Shown: positions 16,509 to 25,847, counted from the first letter of the stretch. The stretch is DNA of 64,000 nt from Phormidium tenue FACHB-1050 (GCF_014696925.1 NZ_JACJQY010000016.1:1-64000); one strand, 5' to 3'. Numbers and translations: made by a program. The notes: generated from the letters alone by a model not told the origin.

Positions 16509-18197
16509 TTGTTCAGCAATATTATCAATTTTTTCACGGATTGATAGCTGGACGAGAGCGCGAATTAGCGAAAATCCAGAGAAGAAAGCACCTGTAAAGG
16601 CGGCGATCGCCCAGCCAGAGTAAGCAGTAGTACCAACTAATAGCACGGCTCCAACTAAAGCCAAGAAGCCCGTTAAACAAGCATAGATTAAAGCTTTAAC
16701 AGCAATGTTAATTCTTTTGAGAGTGCGATCGCTTTCAGAAGACTTGACTTGAATCATCAACTCGCCACGCTCAATTCTCTCTTCCAATCTTTCTAATAAA
16801 ATTTCCATGCGACTGGGCTTATTGAGTTGATAGACCAGAAAATCTTTAGCTTGTTGAGCCAAAGCTCCTAAAGTATTGCCCCGACCTTTAGTGAGAACGA
16901 TGCTTTTCACAAAGGGCTGGGCGGCGGTGGTAAAGTTGTATTCTGGATCGAGAATTCTGGCGATACCGTCAAGGGTAGTGAGAGACTTGAGGAGATAGGT
17001 CATTTGGGGAGGCAAACGGAATGGCTGCTTCTCAAAGATGGCTACTACTTCACCTTTAATTTGCTCAAACTCATAGATATTCACAGGTCTTTCGGTGAAA
17101 CGATCTAACACAAATTTTAACATGCGTTTAATCGGACTCATATCCGCGATCGGTTCGATAAAACCCATGCTCAGCAAGCTATCAACAACTTCATTGGTAT
17201 CTTTGCGTAGTACTGCAAAGAAGGTCTTCACCATTTGATCCTTTGCCATAGTTTTGACTTCAGCCATCATGCCGTAGTCATAGAAAATCAAACTTCCACT
17301 GGGGCTAACGGCTAAATTCCCAGGGTGGGGATCAGCATGAAAGAATCCATCTTGGAGCAGTTGTTTGAGATAACAACAGATTCCTAATTGATTAATTTCT
17401 TTAGGATTCAATCCACAGGCTTCGAGGGCTTGGCGATCGTCTATTTTGATGCTAGGAACATATTCTAAGGTCAAAACTACTGAGGTGGAATAGTCCCAAT
17501 AAATTTTAGGGACAACAATGCGCGGATAGCCTTCAAAATTTTTGCGAAAGCGATCGGCGTTGATGCCTTCGATCGCATAATCAATTTCTTGATAAAGAAT
17601 AGTAAAAAATTCTTGATAAATTCCTTCTAAGTTATATTTACGCGTCCAAGCAAAATAGCGTCGAAATACTTTGAGAAGTTTACCAACCGCAAGTAAATCA
17701 AGATCGAATAGTTTTTTTAACCCAGGACGTTGGACTTTGACAACAACTTCTTCGCCACTATATAAAGTAGCTCGATGTACTTGTCCAAGGCTAGCGGCGG
17801 CAAGAGGAATTTCGTCAAAGTCACGATAGATCGCATACAGAGATTTTCCGAGTTCGAGTTCGATAATGTCTCTGGCTTCTTTGGCGCTGAAGGCTGGCAC
17901 TTTGTCCTGAAGTTGTGCCAAGGTACTAATATATTCAGGTGGTAACAAATCCACACGAGTGGATAAGGATTGACCGATTTTGATAAATGTTGGACCTAGT
18001 TCGAGCATATTGCGAACTAGCCATTCCGCCCTTTTGCTGCGAGTCCGTGATGTATTGTCTTGCCAGAATTTATCCCACCATATAAAAAACAGGAATGTAA
18101 ACGCAGCTAAGAATACTTCGCGTTGACGGGCTAGTGAAGAACTTTTGCTTCTTTGCCAGCGTAGCTTTTTGTATGGTAATTGGGCGATCGCAGACAT
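16506..18197 (-). CDS. AarF/ABC1/UbiB-family protein kinase-like protein
   Basis: This 563-residue protein has the ABC1/UbiB hallmarks: KIGQSLSTRVDLLPPEY (KxGQ motif, about residues 92-108), the Ala-rich loop AAASLGQVHRA in place of a glycine loop, VVVKVQRPG, and EIDYAIEGINADRF (ExD motif). The catalytic segment is FHADPHPGNLAV with YDYGMM. Two membrane helices lie near the C terminus (about 500-545). ABC1 proteins bind ATP and support quinone or prenyl-lipid metabolism; in cyanobacteria and plastids several paralogues act in membrane lipid and quinone homeostasis. It is divergent from the coiled-coil gene at 18528 across a 330-base AT-rich gap with no clear feature. Confidence 0.9.
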   Translation of the reverse strand: MSAIAQLPYKKLRWQRSKSSSLARQREVFLAAFTFLFFIWWDKFWQDNTSRTRSKRAEWLVRNMLELGPTFIKIGQSLSTRVDLLPPEYISTLAQLQDKVPAFSAKEARDIIELELGKSLYAIYRDFDEIPLAAASLGQVHRATLYSGEEVVVKVQRPGLKKLFDLDLLAVGKLLKVFRRYFAWTRKYNLEGIYQEFFTILYQEIDYAIEGINADRFRKNFEGYPRIVVPKIYWDYSTSVVLTLEYVPSIKIDDRQALEACGLNPKEINQLGICCYLKQLLQDGFFHADPHPGNLAVSPSGSLIFYDYGMMAEVKTMAKDQMVKTFFAVLRKDTNEVVDSLLSMGFIEPIADMSPIKRMLKFVLDRFTERPVNIYEFEQIKGEVVAIFEKQPFRLPPQMTYLLKSLTTLDGIARILDPEYNFTTAAQPFVKSIVLTKGRGNTLGALAQQAKDFLVYQLNKPSRMEILLERLEERIERGELMIQVKSSESDRTLKRINIAVKALIYACLTGFLALVGAVLLVGTTAYSGWAIAAFTGAFFSGFSLIRALVQLSIREKIDNIAEQ

Positions 18198-18527
18198 ATT
18201 TTGCCAGTAATAACAAAGCTAACTAGCAGTGCTGTGTTTATATTACCCAAATTAATAACAATTCTGCGAAGTAACGCGAATTATAGCCATAACCAAAAGA
18301 CAGCAAAAATGGCAAGACTTTGCTATGGTTATGTTTAGTGGCGATCGCCCAAAACATTATGCATATCAAAGTTTTTACATTGGTATAGACAATGTAAAAA
18401 TTGCAAACCAAAATTATTATGGGTTTTACGGTTTGCAAGTTGTCTATAGCAATTTGCAAAGCTTACTATGTAGAGCCTTGAGACCAAAAACTTCGTACCT
18501 GTTCAAATCATTCCTAGAGGTAACCTA

Positions 18528-19211
18528 ATGGGTGAAATCACCAGAGATGAAATTCGCGAACGCTTAGGCAATATTGATCAAATTCGCGATATCATTTTCG
18601 GCGCACATTTGCGCGAATACACTAGTCGGCTAGATAAAGCTGAGTCGGATATCTCGGCAATTCAGCAAGATGTACGCGATCGCCTTAGCGACTTGAAAAC
18701 AGTGTTAGCCAGTGAGTTACGGGCGGCGGTTGAGTCTATTGATAAGCGACTAAAAACGATTAGCGCCTCTACTCAAGAGGAAGCTGCTGACTTACGTCAA
18801 CAATTTGATCGCATTAATCGCAAGTTTACCAGTAGTATTGAAACCCTTGATGAGAATGTTGAAGCGCAACGGGTAGCGCTGCGGGAAGAAATTGCCCAAA
18901 CTAGAGATAATTTACAAAATGATACTCGTGAATTGCGATCGCTAGTTTTAGAGGAGCTAGACCGTCATTTCTCAATTTTGCGGGAAGACAAGCTTTCTAA
19001 AGATGATATGGCTGAGCTGCTATTTGAGTTAGGTATGCGACTTAAGGGTTCTGAGTTTGTACCTGAACTGCGTGAAGCGGCTGAAGAAAAGGTGGAAGAG
19101 AAGTATGAACGGGTGAGTATCCTCGATTCTGAGCCAAAAGTCTCAACTAGTGCGGAGTCAACTAGCCCTGCAACTAGAACTACATCACGCACTTCTAAAG
19201 CCAAGCCATAA
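18528..19211 (+). CDS. Coiled-coil protein of unknown function
   Basis: This 227-residue protein consists almost wholly of charged heptad-like helix from residue 30 to 165 (RLDKAESDISAIQQDVRDRL, ETLDENVEAQRVALREEIAQ). A short helical domain follows (DDMAELLFELGMRLKG, about 158-173) and the tail is disordered and Ser/Thr/Lys-rich. There is no signal or membrane segment, so it is cytoplasmic. The start has a TAGAGG site upstream. It precedes the OmpA-like scaffold and Rab-like GTPase genes on the same strand, but a terminator and repeats (19238-19531) separate them. A shared role is possible and unproven. Confidence 0.75.
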   Translation: MGEITRDEIRERLGNIDQIRDIIFGAHLREYTSRLDKAESDISAIQQDVRDRLSDLKTVLASELRAAVESIDKRLKTISASTQEEAADLRQQFDRINRKFTSSIETLDENVEAQRVALREEIAQTRDNLQNDTRELRSLVLEELDRHFSILREDKLSKDDMAELLFELGMRLKGSEFVPELREAAEEKVEEKYERVSILDSEPKVSTSAESTSPATRTTSRTSKAKP

Positions 19212-19237
19212 ATTCCTTAAAAAGTAACCACAAGTAC

Positions 19238-19266
19238 GAAACGAGGGGCTGAAGCCTCTCGTTTTG
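19238..19266 (+). terminator. Rho-independent terminator of the coiled-coil gene
   Basis: GAAACGAGGGGCTGAAGCCTCTCGTTTTG forms a compact GC-rich hairpin followed by TTTT, 26 bases after the stop at 19211. It differs in sequence from the dispersed palindromes nearby. Confidence 0.75.
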
Positions 19267-19267
19267 T

Positions 19268-19404
19268 AACCAAAATAAATGAAGGCGGCGCTTCGCGCCG
19301 CCTTCATTTATTTTGGTTTTATGTTCTAAGCAAAACTTTCATTGCTATATAGCAATCCTAAATGCTTTGTGGAAGCGCACCCCTTCGGGGTGCGCTTCCA
19401 CAAA
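19268..19404 (+). repeat. Two GC-core hairpins in tandem
   Basis: The first (19268-19318) is a perfect palindrome with core GGCGGCGCTTCGCGCCGCC and outer arms AACCAAAATAAATGAA; it is followed by ATGTTCTAAGCAAAAC, like the element after tonB. The second (19366-19404) is a perfect TTTGTGGAAGCGCACCCC palindrome. No gene is present between 19212 and 19563. Confidence 0.7.
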
Positions 19405-19436
19405 CCCAAAAATCTACAAATGATTTAGGACTGCTA

Positions 19437-19531
19437 TATAGCGTTTATCAGTCTAGTGAAGTACGGGTTTGTTTCCCCGCCGAAGGCGGGGAAACAAACC
19501 TATGTACCTCGCTTGATTGAAAAGCGCTATA
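19437..19531 (+). repeat. Palindromic repeat, GGTTTGTTTCCCCGCC family, copy 2
   Basis: The unit runs from TATAGCGTTTATCAG to GAAAAGCGCTATA, so its ends are inverted (TATAGCG / CGCTATA). Its centre is the perfect GTTTCCCCGCC hairpin. It lies immediately upstream of the OmpA-like gene and forms most of its visible leader. Copies occur at 7225-7316 and 55628-55720. Confidence 0.75.
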
Positions 19532-19563
19532 GTACAAAAATACTGTCATTATGCAAAAGTAGT

Positions 19564-22449
19564 ATGTCAGAGCAAAAAGAAGAGCAACAGGGTAACTTCC
19601 AGAATAAAGCGCTCAGTGATGTTGAGAAGTTTTTACTCCTGCTCTCTGAGCTAAATATTATTGACTCTGAAAAACCTAATACTCCTCAAAACCAGCAACG
19701 CATAGATGATTCAAGTCTGTTAAATATTGATCATAAAGATGATAAATATATAGATATTAAGTCTAGTAAATCTAGCTCCAGACGATTGGAAATCGAGCAG
19801 GACTCATCGGCTCAGGCGAAACCTAAATATTTAGATAGGAAATCTATAGATATAGAGCGATCGCCAAATGGACAGAACTCATTGGCTAAGCCCATTCAAC
19901 AATCTTCAGATGAAGATTTTGCAGATATAGTGCGATCGCCTTCCGTATACCCTTTCCCTAGTCTGTTAGATGAGCTGCCATTTTTAAGAGACATTCAGCC
20001 TGCTAATTTTCATGATGTTGATCGGAATCATGATTCTGATCAACATCATGAAAATTTAAATCTCTCTAATCATAATGACAATGTAATCTTAGAAAAAATT
20101 GAATCCTCAACAACGGAAGAAGTAGAGACGGTAAATCTTATCCAAGAGCTTCTTTTTGGTAGTGAAAACAACCAAGTTTCGTCTCCAAAGATTTCTCAAA
20201 TAGCATCACTCCAAAACCCTCAGAAAAAATCTCAATCCACTACTCAATTATCTTCTCAAGCGACTTCTCAGACCCCATCTCCATCTGCTACTCCTCCCAA
20301 ATCTCAATCACATTCACAAAACAATAATTTAGAAGAATTATCAGAGGAGGATGATAAAGCAATTCATATGTTACAGGATATTCTGGTTGTTCCAGAGCTA
20401 GAAGACTTACGAAACTTCAAAATTGCGGTTGAGCAAAAGCTGGGAATAGTCGAAAGTCAGGTTAATAATCCTGCAATCATGAACAAAATTGAAGGGTTGG
20501 AAAGTTTATTGCAAAATGCTTCTCGCCGACTTTCAGTAATGGATGATGAACAGAGCAATATTCCAATGGAGATTGATAAGGTTAGCGATCGCGTTGCTCA
20601 GTTAGAAAATCAACTTAATCAACCCGCAGAATTAGTCCAGCTTTTGCTGCCAATTATTGCTGAGTTGCTCAGTCTCAAAGCCGATCAAGCTAGAGAAGAG
20701 ATGTGTCAGGCGATTACGCCAATTATTGCTGAGGTGATCTTTGAGCGATCGCAACTAGATCGAGTGTCAATGAGCCATGCGATCGCCGATCTTTTACCCA
20801 ATGCGATTAGTGAACAAATTCGTAGTAACCCTGAGCAAATTGCTAAAGCACTTGGGCCAGAGGTTGGAGCAGCAATTCGCGAGCAAATTCGGATTGATCG
20901 AGATGAAATCGTTGATGCACTTGCGCCAGAAATGGGAGCTGCAATTAAGCAACAGATCGTGTTAGAACGTGATGCTATGGTTGATGCCCTGTATCCTGTA
21001 ATTGGGAATACGATCTCTAAATATTTTGCGGAGGCAATTCGTTCGATTAATGAAAAGGTTGAACAGACTTTTAGTGTGGAAGGGCTACAACGTAAATTTC
21101 GCGCCCGCATGAAAGGTGTATCGGAAGCCGAGTTGATTCTTAAAGAGTCAGTTCCCTTTGAAATCCAGGCCATATTTTTGATCCATAACCTTTCAGGACT
21201 AGTAATAATCGACATCCAAAAAAGTGATCTCGATTCTTTAGTAGAGCCAATTGACTCAGACATGCTAGCGGGGATGCTGACCGCAATTCGGAGCTTTGCT
21301 AATGAATGTATATCGCGATCGGAAAGTACTACGGAACTTGATGCGATTAACTATAGTGGTTCTAAGATTTTGCTGGAAGTGGCAGGATATTGTTATCTTG
21401 CAGTAATCATTCAAGGAGAGCCTGACGCGGCTTTGGTAAATAAAATTCGTGATGTTTTTGGTCGAGTTGTACAAGTCTATGGCGATCGCTTCAAAGCATT
21501 TGATGGTGATCCCAGTATCATTCCAATAGAAGTAGAAATTCAACTCAAAACATTAATAGAAGCCGAGTCAACCAAATCTTCTAAACAGTTACCAAAAGCA
21601 TTGATTTTGACTGGTTTAGCTATACTTGCCCTAATTTTTGTGCCAATCGGAATTTATCAATATCAATCGAATCGAGATCGTCAACTTGAAACTAGGGTTT
21701 TAGAAGCATTTGCCAGTACTCCCGAACTGGCTGTTTATCGCCTGAATGTCACTGTCGATGGCGATCGCTTGAAGTTAGGAGGCAAATTGCCAAATCAACG
21801 CTTGCGCGATCGCGCATTGCAAGTGGCGATCGCTGCCTCAAAAGCAGACATAGCGGACGGCAAGATTAACAATAATATCTATACGGTCAACATCCCGCCC
21901 GACCCAGAACTTGTAGCGATCGAAGTCCAACGACTTACGAAAGCACTCAACTATACCCAAGGCGTAAACATTCAAAGCCAAATTAAAGATGGACAAGTAA
22001 CAATTACAGGACAGATTGAGCAGCCCAGAATGATCCCTAAAATCACCCAAGCATTCACTAAAATCGCAGGAATTTCGACTGTTAGCAATGCGGCTACGAT
22101 TCTGACCCCAAAGCTATCAACACGCATCTACTTTCCACTGTTGGTGACAGTACTAGAACCAACTGATACTGAAAAATTAATAGAAATTCAAGCTTTTCTG
22201 GATCTTTACCCAGATTACAATCTTAAGATTTTGGTAAAGAATGATAACATTGGAGATCGTGCTATCAACTATCAACTAGGGATGAAACGCGCACAAACTG
22301 TTCGAGACGCTCTATTGCAAAGAGGTGTAAATGCTAAACGCTTACATATTTCTGGAATAATAGATATATCCGTACAGCAGCCCTCTGAGCAAATGTTACG
22401 GTGGGTTGAGTTTCAACCAATTTTAAAGCCCATGTCCGTATCTAATTAA
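19564..22449 (+). CDS. Trans-envelope scaffold: cytoplasmic coiled-coil/longin-like region, one membrane helix, BON-like and OmpA-like periplasmic domains
   Basis: The ATG at 19564 is chosen because the in-frame codons before it (from 19456) are translation of a dispersed repeat. The product is about 961 residues. Residues 1-300 are disordered and Ser/Gln/Asp-rich. Residues 300-500 are helical, with imperfect repeats of the type EIVDALAPEMGAAIKQQI. Residues 515-660 form an α/β domain (AIFLIHNLSGLVIIDI, ILLEVAGYCYLAVIIQG) that resembles longin/roadblock-type domains. One membrane helix lies near 678-698. Then come BON-like repeats (705-845) and an OmpA-like peptidoglycan-binding domain (850-955, NYQLGMKRAQTVRDALL). 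The stop abuts the start of a Rab-like GTPase gene, so the two are translationally linked. A longin-like platform joined to a peptidoglycan anchor suggests a GTPase-controlled envelope structure; this is inference. Confidence 0.75.
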   Translation: MSEQKEEQQGNFQNKALSDVEKFLLLLSELNIIDSEKPNTPQNQQRIDDSSLLNIDHKDDKYIDIKSSKSSSRRLEIEQDSSAQAKPKYLDRKSIDIERSPNGQNSLAKPIQQSSDEDFADIVRSPSVYPFPSLLDELPFLRDIQPANFHDVDRNHDSDQHHENLNLSNHNDNVILEKIESSTTEEVETVNLIQELLFGSENNQVSSPKISQIASLQNPQKKSQSTTQLSSQATSQTPSPSATPPKSQSHSQNNNLEELSEEDDKAIHMLQDILVVPELEDLRNFKIAVEQKLGIVESQVNNPAIMNKIEGLESLLQNASRRLSVMDDEQSNIPMEIDKVSDRVAQLENQLNQPAELVQLLLPIIAELLSLKADQAREEMCQAITPIIAEVIFERSQLDRVSMSHAIADLLPNAISEQIRSNPEQIAKALGPEVGAAIREQIRIDRDEIVDALAPEMGAAIKQQIVLERDAMVDALYPVIGNTISKYFAEAIRSINEKVEQTFSVEGLQRKFRARMKGVSEAELILKESVPFEIQAIFLIHNLSGLVIIDIQKSDLDSLVEPIDSDMLAGMLTAIRSFANECISRSESTTELDAINYSGSKILLEVAGYCYLAVIIQGEPDAALVNKIRDVFGRVVQVYGDRFKAFDGDPSIIPIEVEIQLKTLIEAESTKSSKQLPKALILTGLAILALIFVPIGIYQYQSNRDRQLETRVLEAFASTPELAVYRLNVTVDGDRLKLGGKLPNQRLRDRALQVAIAASKADIADGKINNNIYTVNIPPDPELVAIEVQRLTKALNYTQGVNIQSQIKDGQVTITGQIEQPRMIPKITQAFTKIAGISTVSNAATILTPKLSTRIYFPLLVTVLEPTDTEKLIEIQAFLDLYPDYNLKILVKNDNIGDRAINYQLGMKRAQTVRDALLQRGVNAKRLHISGIIDISVQQPSEQMLRWVEFQPILKPMSVSN

Positions 22450-23007
22450 ATGCATTCTCCTACCAAAGTAATTTCTCAAAAAATATGTCTGATTGGTGAT
22501 TTTGGTGTTGGTAAAACTAGCCTAATTCGCCAATTTGTTGACCGTCAATTTAGCGATAAATATTTGTCAACGGTTGGTGTAAAAATCTCTCGAAAATTAG
22601 TATCTATTAATGAAACCAGCGTAAATGATTCTCCAATAGAATTAAAACAATTACAGTTAATTATTTGGGATATTGAAGGCAGTACTCGTTTTAAGGCGAT
22701 CGCACCTAGTTATTTGCAAGGTGCAAAGGGAGCAATCATCGTTGGCGATGTCACCAGAAATACAAGTATGCAAAATCTCAAAGCTCATGTACAGCTTTTT
22801 CAATCTATTAATCCTCAATCAAACTTAATCATCGCCTTAAACAAAGTTGATCTAATTGAAAGTCATGAAAGGGAAAGTCTATTGAAATCTATCCCTGCTG
22901 ATTTTGCTAACCTCAATATATCTACAAATATTACATCCGCTAAAACTGGTGAAGGTGTTGATGAAACATTCCAAAAATTGGCGTTTCAGATGCTAATGCT
23001 AGAATAA
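22450..23007 (+). CDS. Rab/Ras-like small GTPase
   Basis: This 185-residue protein is a single G domain: G1 GDFGVGKTSLIRQF, switch I LSTVGVKI, G3 WDIEGS, G4 ALNKVDL, G5 TSAKTG. The position of the catalytic switch II glutamine (DTAGQ in Rab/Ras) is Ser (DIEGS), predicting slow intrinsic hydrolysis and dependence on a partner. There is no C-terminal prenylation-type cysteine. The ATG directly follows the stop of the OmpA-like scaffold gene (TAA-ATG), which makes a two-gene unit in which the scaffold's longin-like domain is the natural candidate partner. A hybrid histidine kinase follows 98 bases downstream. Confidence 0.88.
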   Translation: MHSPTKVISQKICLIGDFGVGKTSLIRQFVDRQFSDKYLSTVGVKISRKLVSINETSVNDSPIELKQLQLIIWDIEGSTRFKAIAPSYLQGAKGAIIVGDVTRNTSMQNLKAHVQLFQSINPQSNLIIALNKVDLIESHERESLLKSIPADFANLNISTNITSAKTGEGVDETFQKLAFQMLMLE

Positions 23008-23105
23008 AGACTCTATGACTAAAATCAAAGTATTAGAAAGCTACAAGTGAAAATATCCTAAACAAATAATCATTCGGCATTCTATTTATCACATCATTAA
23101 CTGCT

Positions 23106-25637
23106 ATGAAACAGTCAAAACTTCTAAAAAAACTTCTCACTGCTTCAGAGCGATCATTTATTACGATTGATCGCCAGTTTATGATTACTGATACTTCCTA
23201 TGGAGCCGAGAGATATTCGGAATATCCTTACGAATCATTGCTAAACAAAGATATTCGCAATGCATTTCCAGAAACAATTGGATTAGAAGACTCTTTTAAT
23301 AATATTTGGCACAACCAACTTACTAGTTTTGAGATCAAAGGGGTATATCGTTCACTCAATCCTCAAAAACCTCTCTATTTTAATTTCTACATTATTGGAA
23401 CTAATGAATTAGAAGACGAAGACAAAAACATCATTATCTGCATTGAAGATGCCACAGATATGATGATAATGACTCAAACATTAATGCAAAGAGCCAATGA
23501 ATCTGATTTACTTGCTCATGCTCTATTGAAGTCAAAGGAATATATTGACAAAATTATTTCTGCGATGGCTGATGCTTTAATCGTCACTAATTATCAAGGT
23601 AAAATTAAAACTGTCAATCCTGCTGCCATCAACTTATTTGGTTATTCTCAAGATGAACTAGTAAATAAGTCGATCGCTTCGTTATTTAAAAATCCTAATC
23701 AGCTAAATTTAATTCATCAACAATATCTAGAAAACCAGTCAAATAATGAACAATCTTTAGATAGCGATCGCTATTTTTCAAATATTGAAATATTATGTCT
23801 ATCGAAAAATAATGAAGAGATTTTAATCTCTTTCTCTTGCTCAACCATCCAAAATCATCAAATTGAGTACAGTACGCAATCTAGCCATGATTTTGTTTAT
23901 GTAGGTCGTAATATTACAGAACTGAAACGTAAAGAACAAGAATTGTTAGCTGCTAGACAATTTGCTGAGCAATCAGCAAAAGCTAAGACCATTTTCTTAG
24001 CAAATATGAGTCATGAAATTCGGACTCCCATGAATGGGGTTTTGGGAATGACAGACCTATTACTTGCAACTCCCCTAGATGTTCGTCAGCAAGACTTTGT
24101 AGAAAACATTCGGCTAAGTGGTAATTTATTGCTTAGTTTGATTAATCGCATTTTGGATTTATCAAAGTTAGAAGAAGGGCAGTTAGAGTTAGAAAGTCTA
24201 CCCATTGACTTGGAGAAATGTATAGAAGAAATTCTTGAGCTTTTTGCATTACAAGCCCATAATCAGGGTCTGGAAATCAATGCTTGTTTTGAGGAAGGCT
24301 TACCAACTTCATTAATAGCAGACACAGTTAGATTTAGACAAATTATGATGAATCTAATTGGTAATGCAATTAAATTTACTACTGAAGGCGAGATAGTGGT
24401 ACGGGTGGAACGCGATCGCACTTTTGAGCAAGCTAACTCTTTAGCAAATAAGGATTCGCCCCAATCTCAAGTCTATTTGCGATTCTCAGTGATCGATACG
24501 GGTATTGGTATTGATCCCGAAAATCAGGATAAGCTCTTTAAACCTTTTTCTCAAGTTGATACTTCTACCAATCGCCGTTTTGGCGGTACTGGCTTAGGAC
24601 TCGCAATCTGTCGTCAGTTAGTGGAGCTAATGCAAGGTGAGATCGGTGTATCTAGCCCTCTCGAAAATGGCAAAGGAACTTGTTTTTGGGTGAGGCTTCC
24701 TTTAACTCTTCAATCAGTTCCAAATCCAGCATCTTTAGATTATAATTCACACCCATTAAGTAAGCGAAGTATTTTAGTAGTTGACGCAAACCGACATACT
24801 CGCCATGCAATACGTTATTACCTCACTAAATTTGGAGCAGAAGTCTATGAGGTATCCCATATGGTTGACGCGCTCAACTATATGGATGCGAGTCACAAAG
24901 TTGATGTTGCCATTATAGATTGGAGACTGACTGATTTTAATGGCTCTAAGTTAGTGCAGCAAATTCATGAAAAAGAAGGATTTGCTGATTTACCAATCAT
25001 GGCAATGTTGACAGCCGATAGGCAAGGTGAAACAGAAATAATCATGCGTCAAGGCTTCTGTGGGTATATAACGAAACCCTTTAAGGAGCAGCGACTACTT
25101 AAAGCTGTGTTTTCATCTCTGGGAATTGAGATTCCAGTCTTATCCAATGATTCTTCTACGAGTGCCGTTGTTCCTCGTCTTCGAGATAGCTCTAAGCCAA
25201 ATATTGGTTTAGAAGAGTTGAAAAAATCAAAAATTCTATTAGCAGAAGATAATATTGTCAATCAGAAAGTGACAATGACGTATTTATCACAATTAGGATG
25301 TCAAGCAGACCTAGCTGAGAATGGGGAGCAGGTACTAGAGTTAATGCGAAGTAAAGACTACGACATTATCTTGATGGATTGTCAAATGCCTTTGTTGGAT
25401 GGATATGACACAACTCAAGCCATCCGTCGAATCGAGTCTAATGCTCAGATATCTAGACATGTAGTGATCATTGCGATGACTGCTAATGCTTTTACAGAGG
25501 ATCGCGATCGCTGCTTAGCGATAGGAATGGATGATTTTCTGAGTAAGCCGATCCGTCGGCAACAACTTAAGGAGACTCTTGAGGATTGGATTATCAAACA
25601 AAAACTTAAGGAGAATCTTAGGAGTTGGATCATATAG
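23106..25637 (+). CDS. Hybrid sensor histidine kinase with PAS and two receiver domains
   Basis: This 843-residue soluble protein has a PAS-like N terminus (about 10-120) and a clear PAS domain (about 140-270, ADALIVTNYQGKIKTVN). HisKA follows with the phospho-acceptor His in [11 protein letters not shown] (about 302), then HATPase_c (about 405-540; N-box IGNAIKFT, G-boxes DTGIGI and [10 protein letters not shown]). Receiver 1 (about 552-670) is divergent but keeps Asp in IIDWRL. Receiver 2 (about 705-825) is canonical (ILMDCQMP, SKPI). There are no membrane helices, so it senses an internal signal or binds a membrane partner. It follows the GTPase gene on the same strand. The last 24 residues contain an imperfect duplication (LKETLEDWII / LKENLRSWII). 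Confidence 0.9.
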   Translation: MKQSKLLKKLLTASERSFITIDRQFMITDTSYGAERYSEYPYESLLNKDIRNAFPETIGLEDSFNNIWHNQLTSFEIKGVYRSLNPQKPLYFNFYIIGTNELEDEDKNIIICIEDATDMMIMTQTLMQRANESDLLAHALLKSKEYIDKIISAMADALIVTNYQGKIKTVNPAAINLFGYSQDELVNKSIASLFKNPNQLNLIHQQYLENQSNNEQSLDSDRYFSNIEILCLSKNNEEILISFSCSTIQNHQIEYSTQSSHDFVYVGRNITELKRKEQELLAARQFAEQSAKAKTIFLANMSHEIRTPMNGVLGMTDLLLATPLDVRQQDFVENIRLSGNLLLSLINRILDLSKLEEGQLELESLPIDLEKCIEEILELFALQAHNQGLEINACFEEGLPTSLIADTVRFRQIMMNLIGNAIKFTTEGEIVVRVERDRTFEQANSLANKDSPQSQVYLRFSVIDTGIGIDPENQDKLFKPFSQVDTSTNRRFGGTGLGLAICRQLVELMQGEIGVSSPLENGKGTCFWVRLPLTLQSVPNPASLDYNSHPLSKRSILVVDANRHTRHAIRYYLTKFGAEVYEVSHMVDALNYMDASHKVDVAIIDWRLTDFNGSKLVQQIHEKEGFADLPIMAMLTADRQGETEIIMRQGFCGYITKPFKEQRLLKAVFSSLGIEIPVLSNDSSTSAVVPRLRDSSKPNIGLEELKKSKILLAEDNIVNQKVTMTYLSQLGCQADLAENGEQVLELMRSKDYDIILMDCQMPLLDGYDTTQAIRRIESNAQISRHVVIIAMTANAFTEDRDRCLAIGMDDFLSKPIRRQQLKETLEDWIIKQKLKENLRSWII

Positions 25638-25648
25638 CAACGCGAGTT

Positions 25649-25847
25649 ATGCAGCGCTTTGCGTCAAACCCAAACCAAGAGATTTTTTGAAAGTGTTGCT
25701 TCGCAACACTTTCAAAAAATCTCTTGGTTCGCTCAATAATTGCTGTAAAACCCAAAAGATGAGTAGCAGCGCTTCGCGCTGCTACTCATCTTTGCAAATC
25801 CAAGCCCGTAAAGTTGCGCCTCTATGGGGCGCAACTTTACGGGCTTG
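25649..25847 (+). repeat. Cluster of three palindromic repeats
   Basis: Three perfect hairpins follow one another in the gap before ychF. At 25673-25729 is an AACCAAGAGATTTTTTGAAAG palindrome, flanked by CAGCGCTTTGCG and AATTGCTGTAAA, of a family also at 32078-32180, 40636-40735, 54079-54134 and 55740-55830. At 25755-25793 is an AAAGATGAGTAGCAGCGC palindrome. At 25801-25847 is a CAAGCCCGTAAAGTTGCGCC palindrome (family also at 4869 and 43907). No gene is seen in this 316-base gap. Confidence 0.72.

Noticed and set aside
19456-19563. In-frame N-terminal extension of the OmpA-like scaffold (36 codons)
   Set aside because: These codons translate a dispersed palindromic repeat that also occurs in non-coding places; the ATG at 19564 is the more credible start.
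20706-21263. 185-codon antisense frame inside the scaffold gene
   Set aside because: It is a shadow of the coding strand, caused by the helical repeat codons; no ribosome site or recognisable domain.
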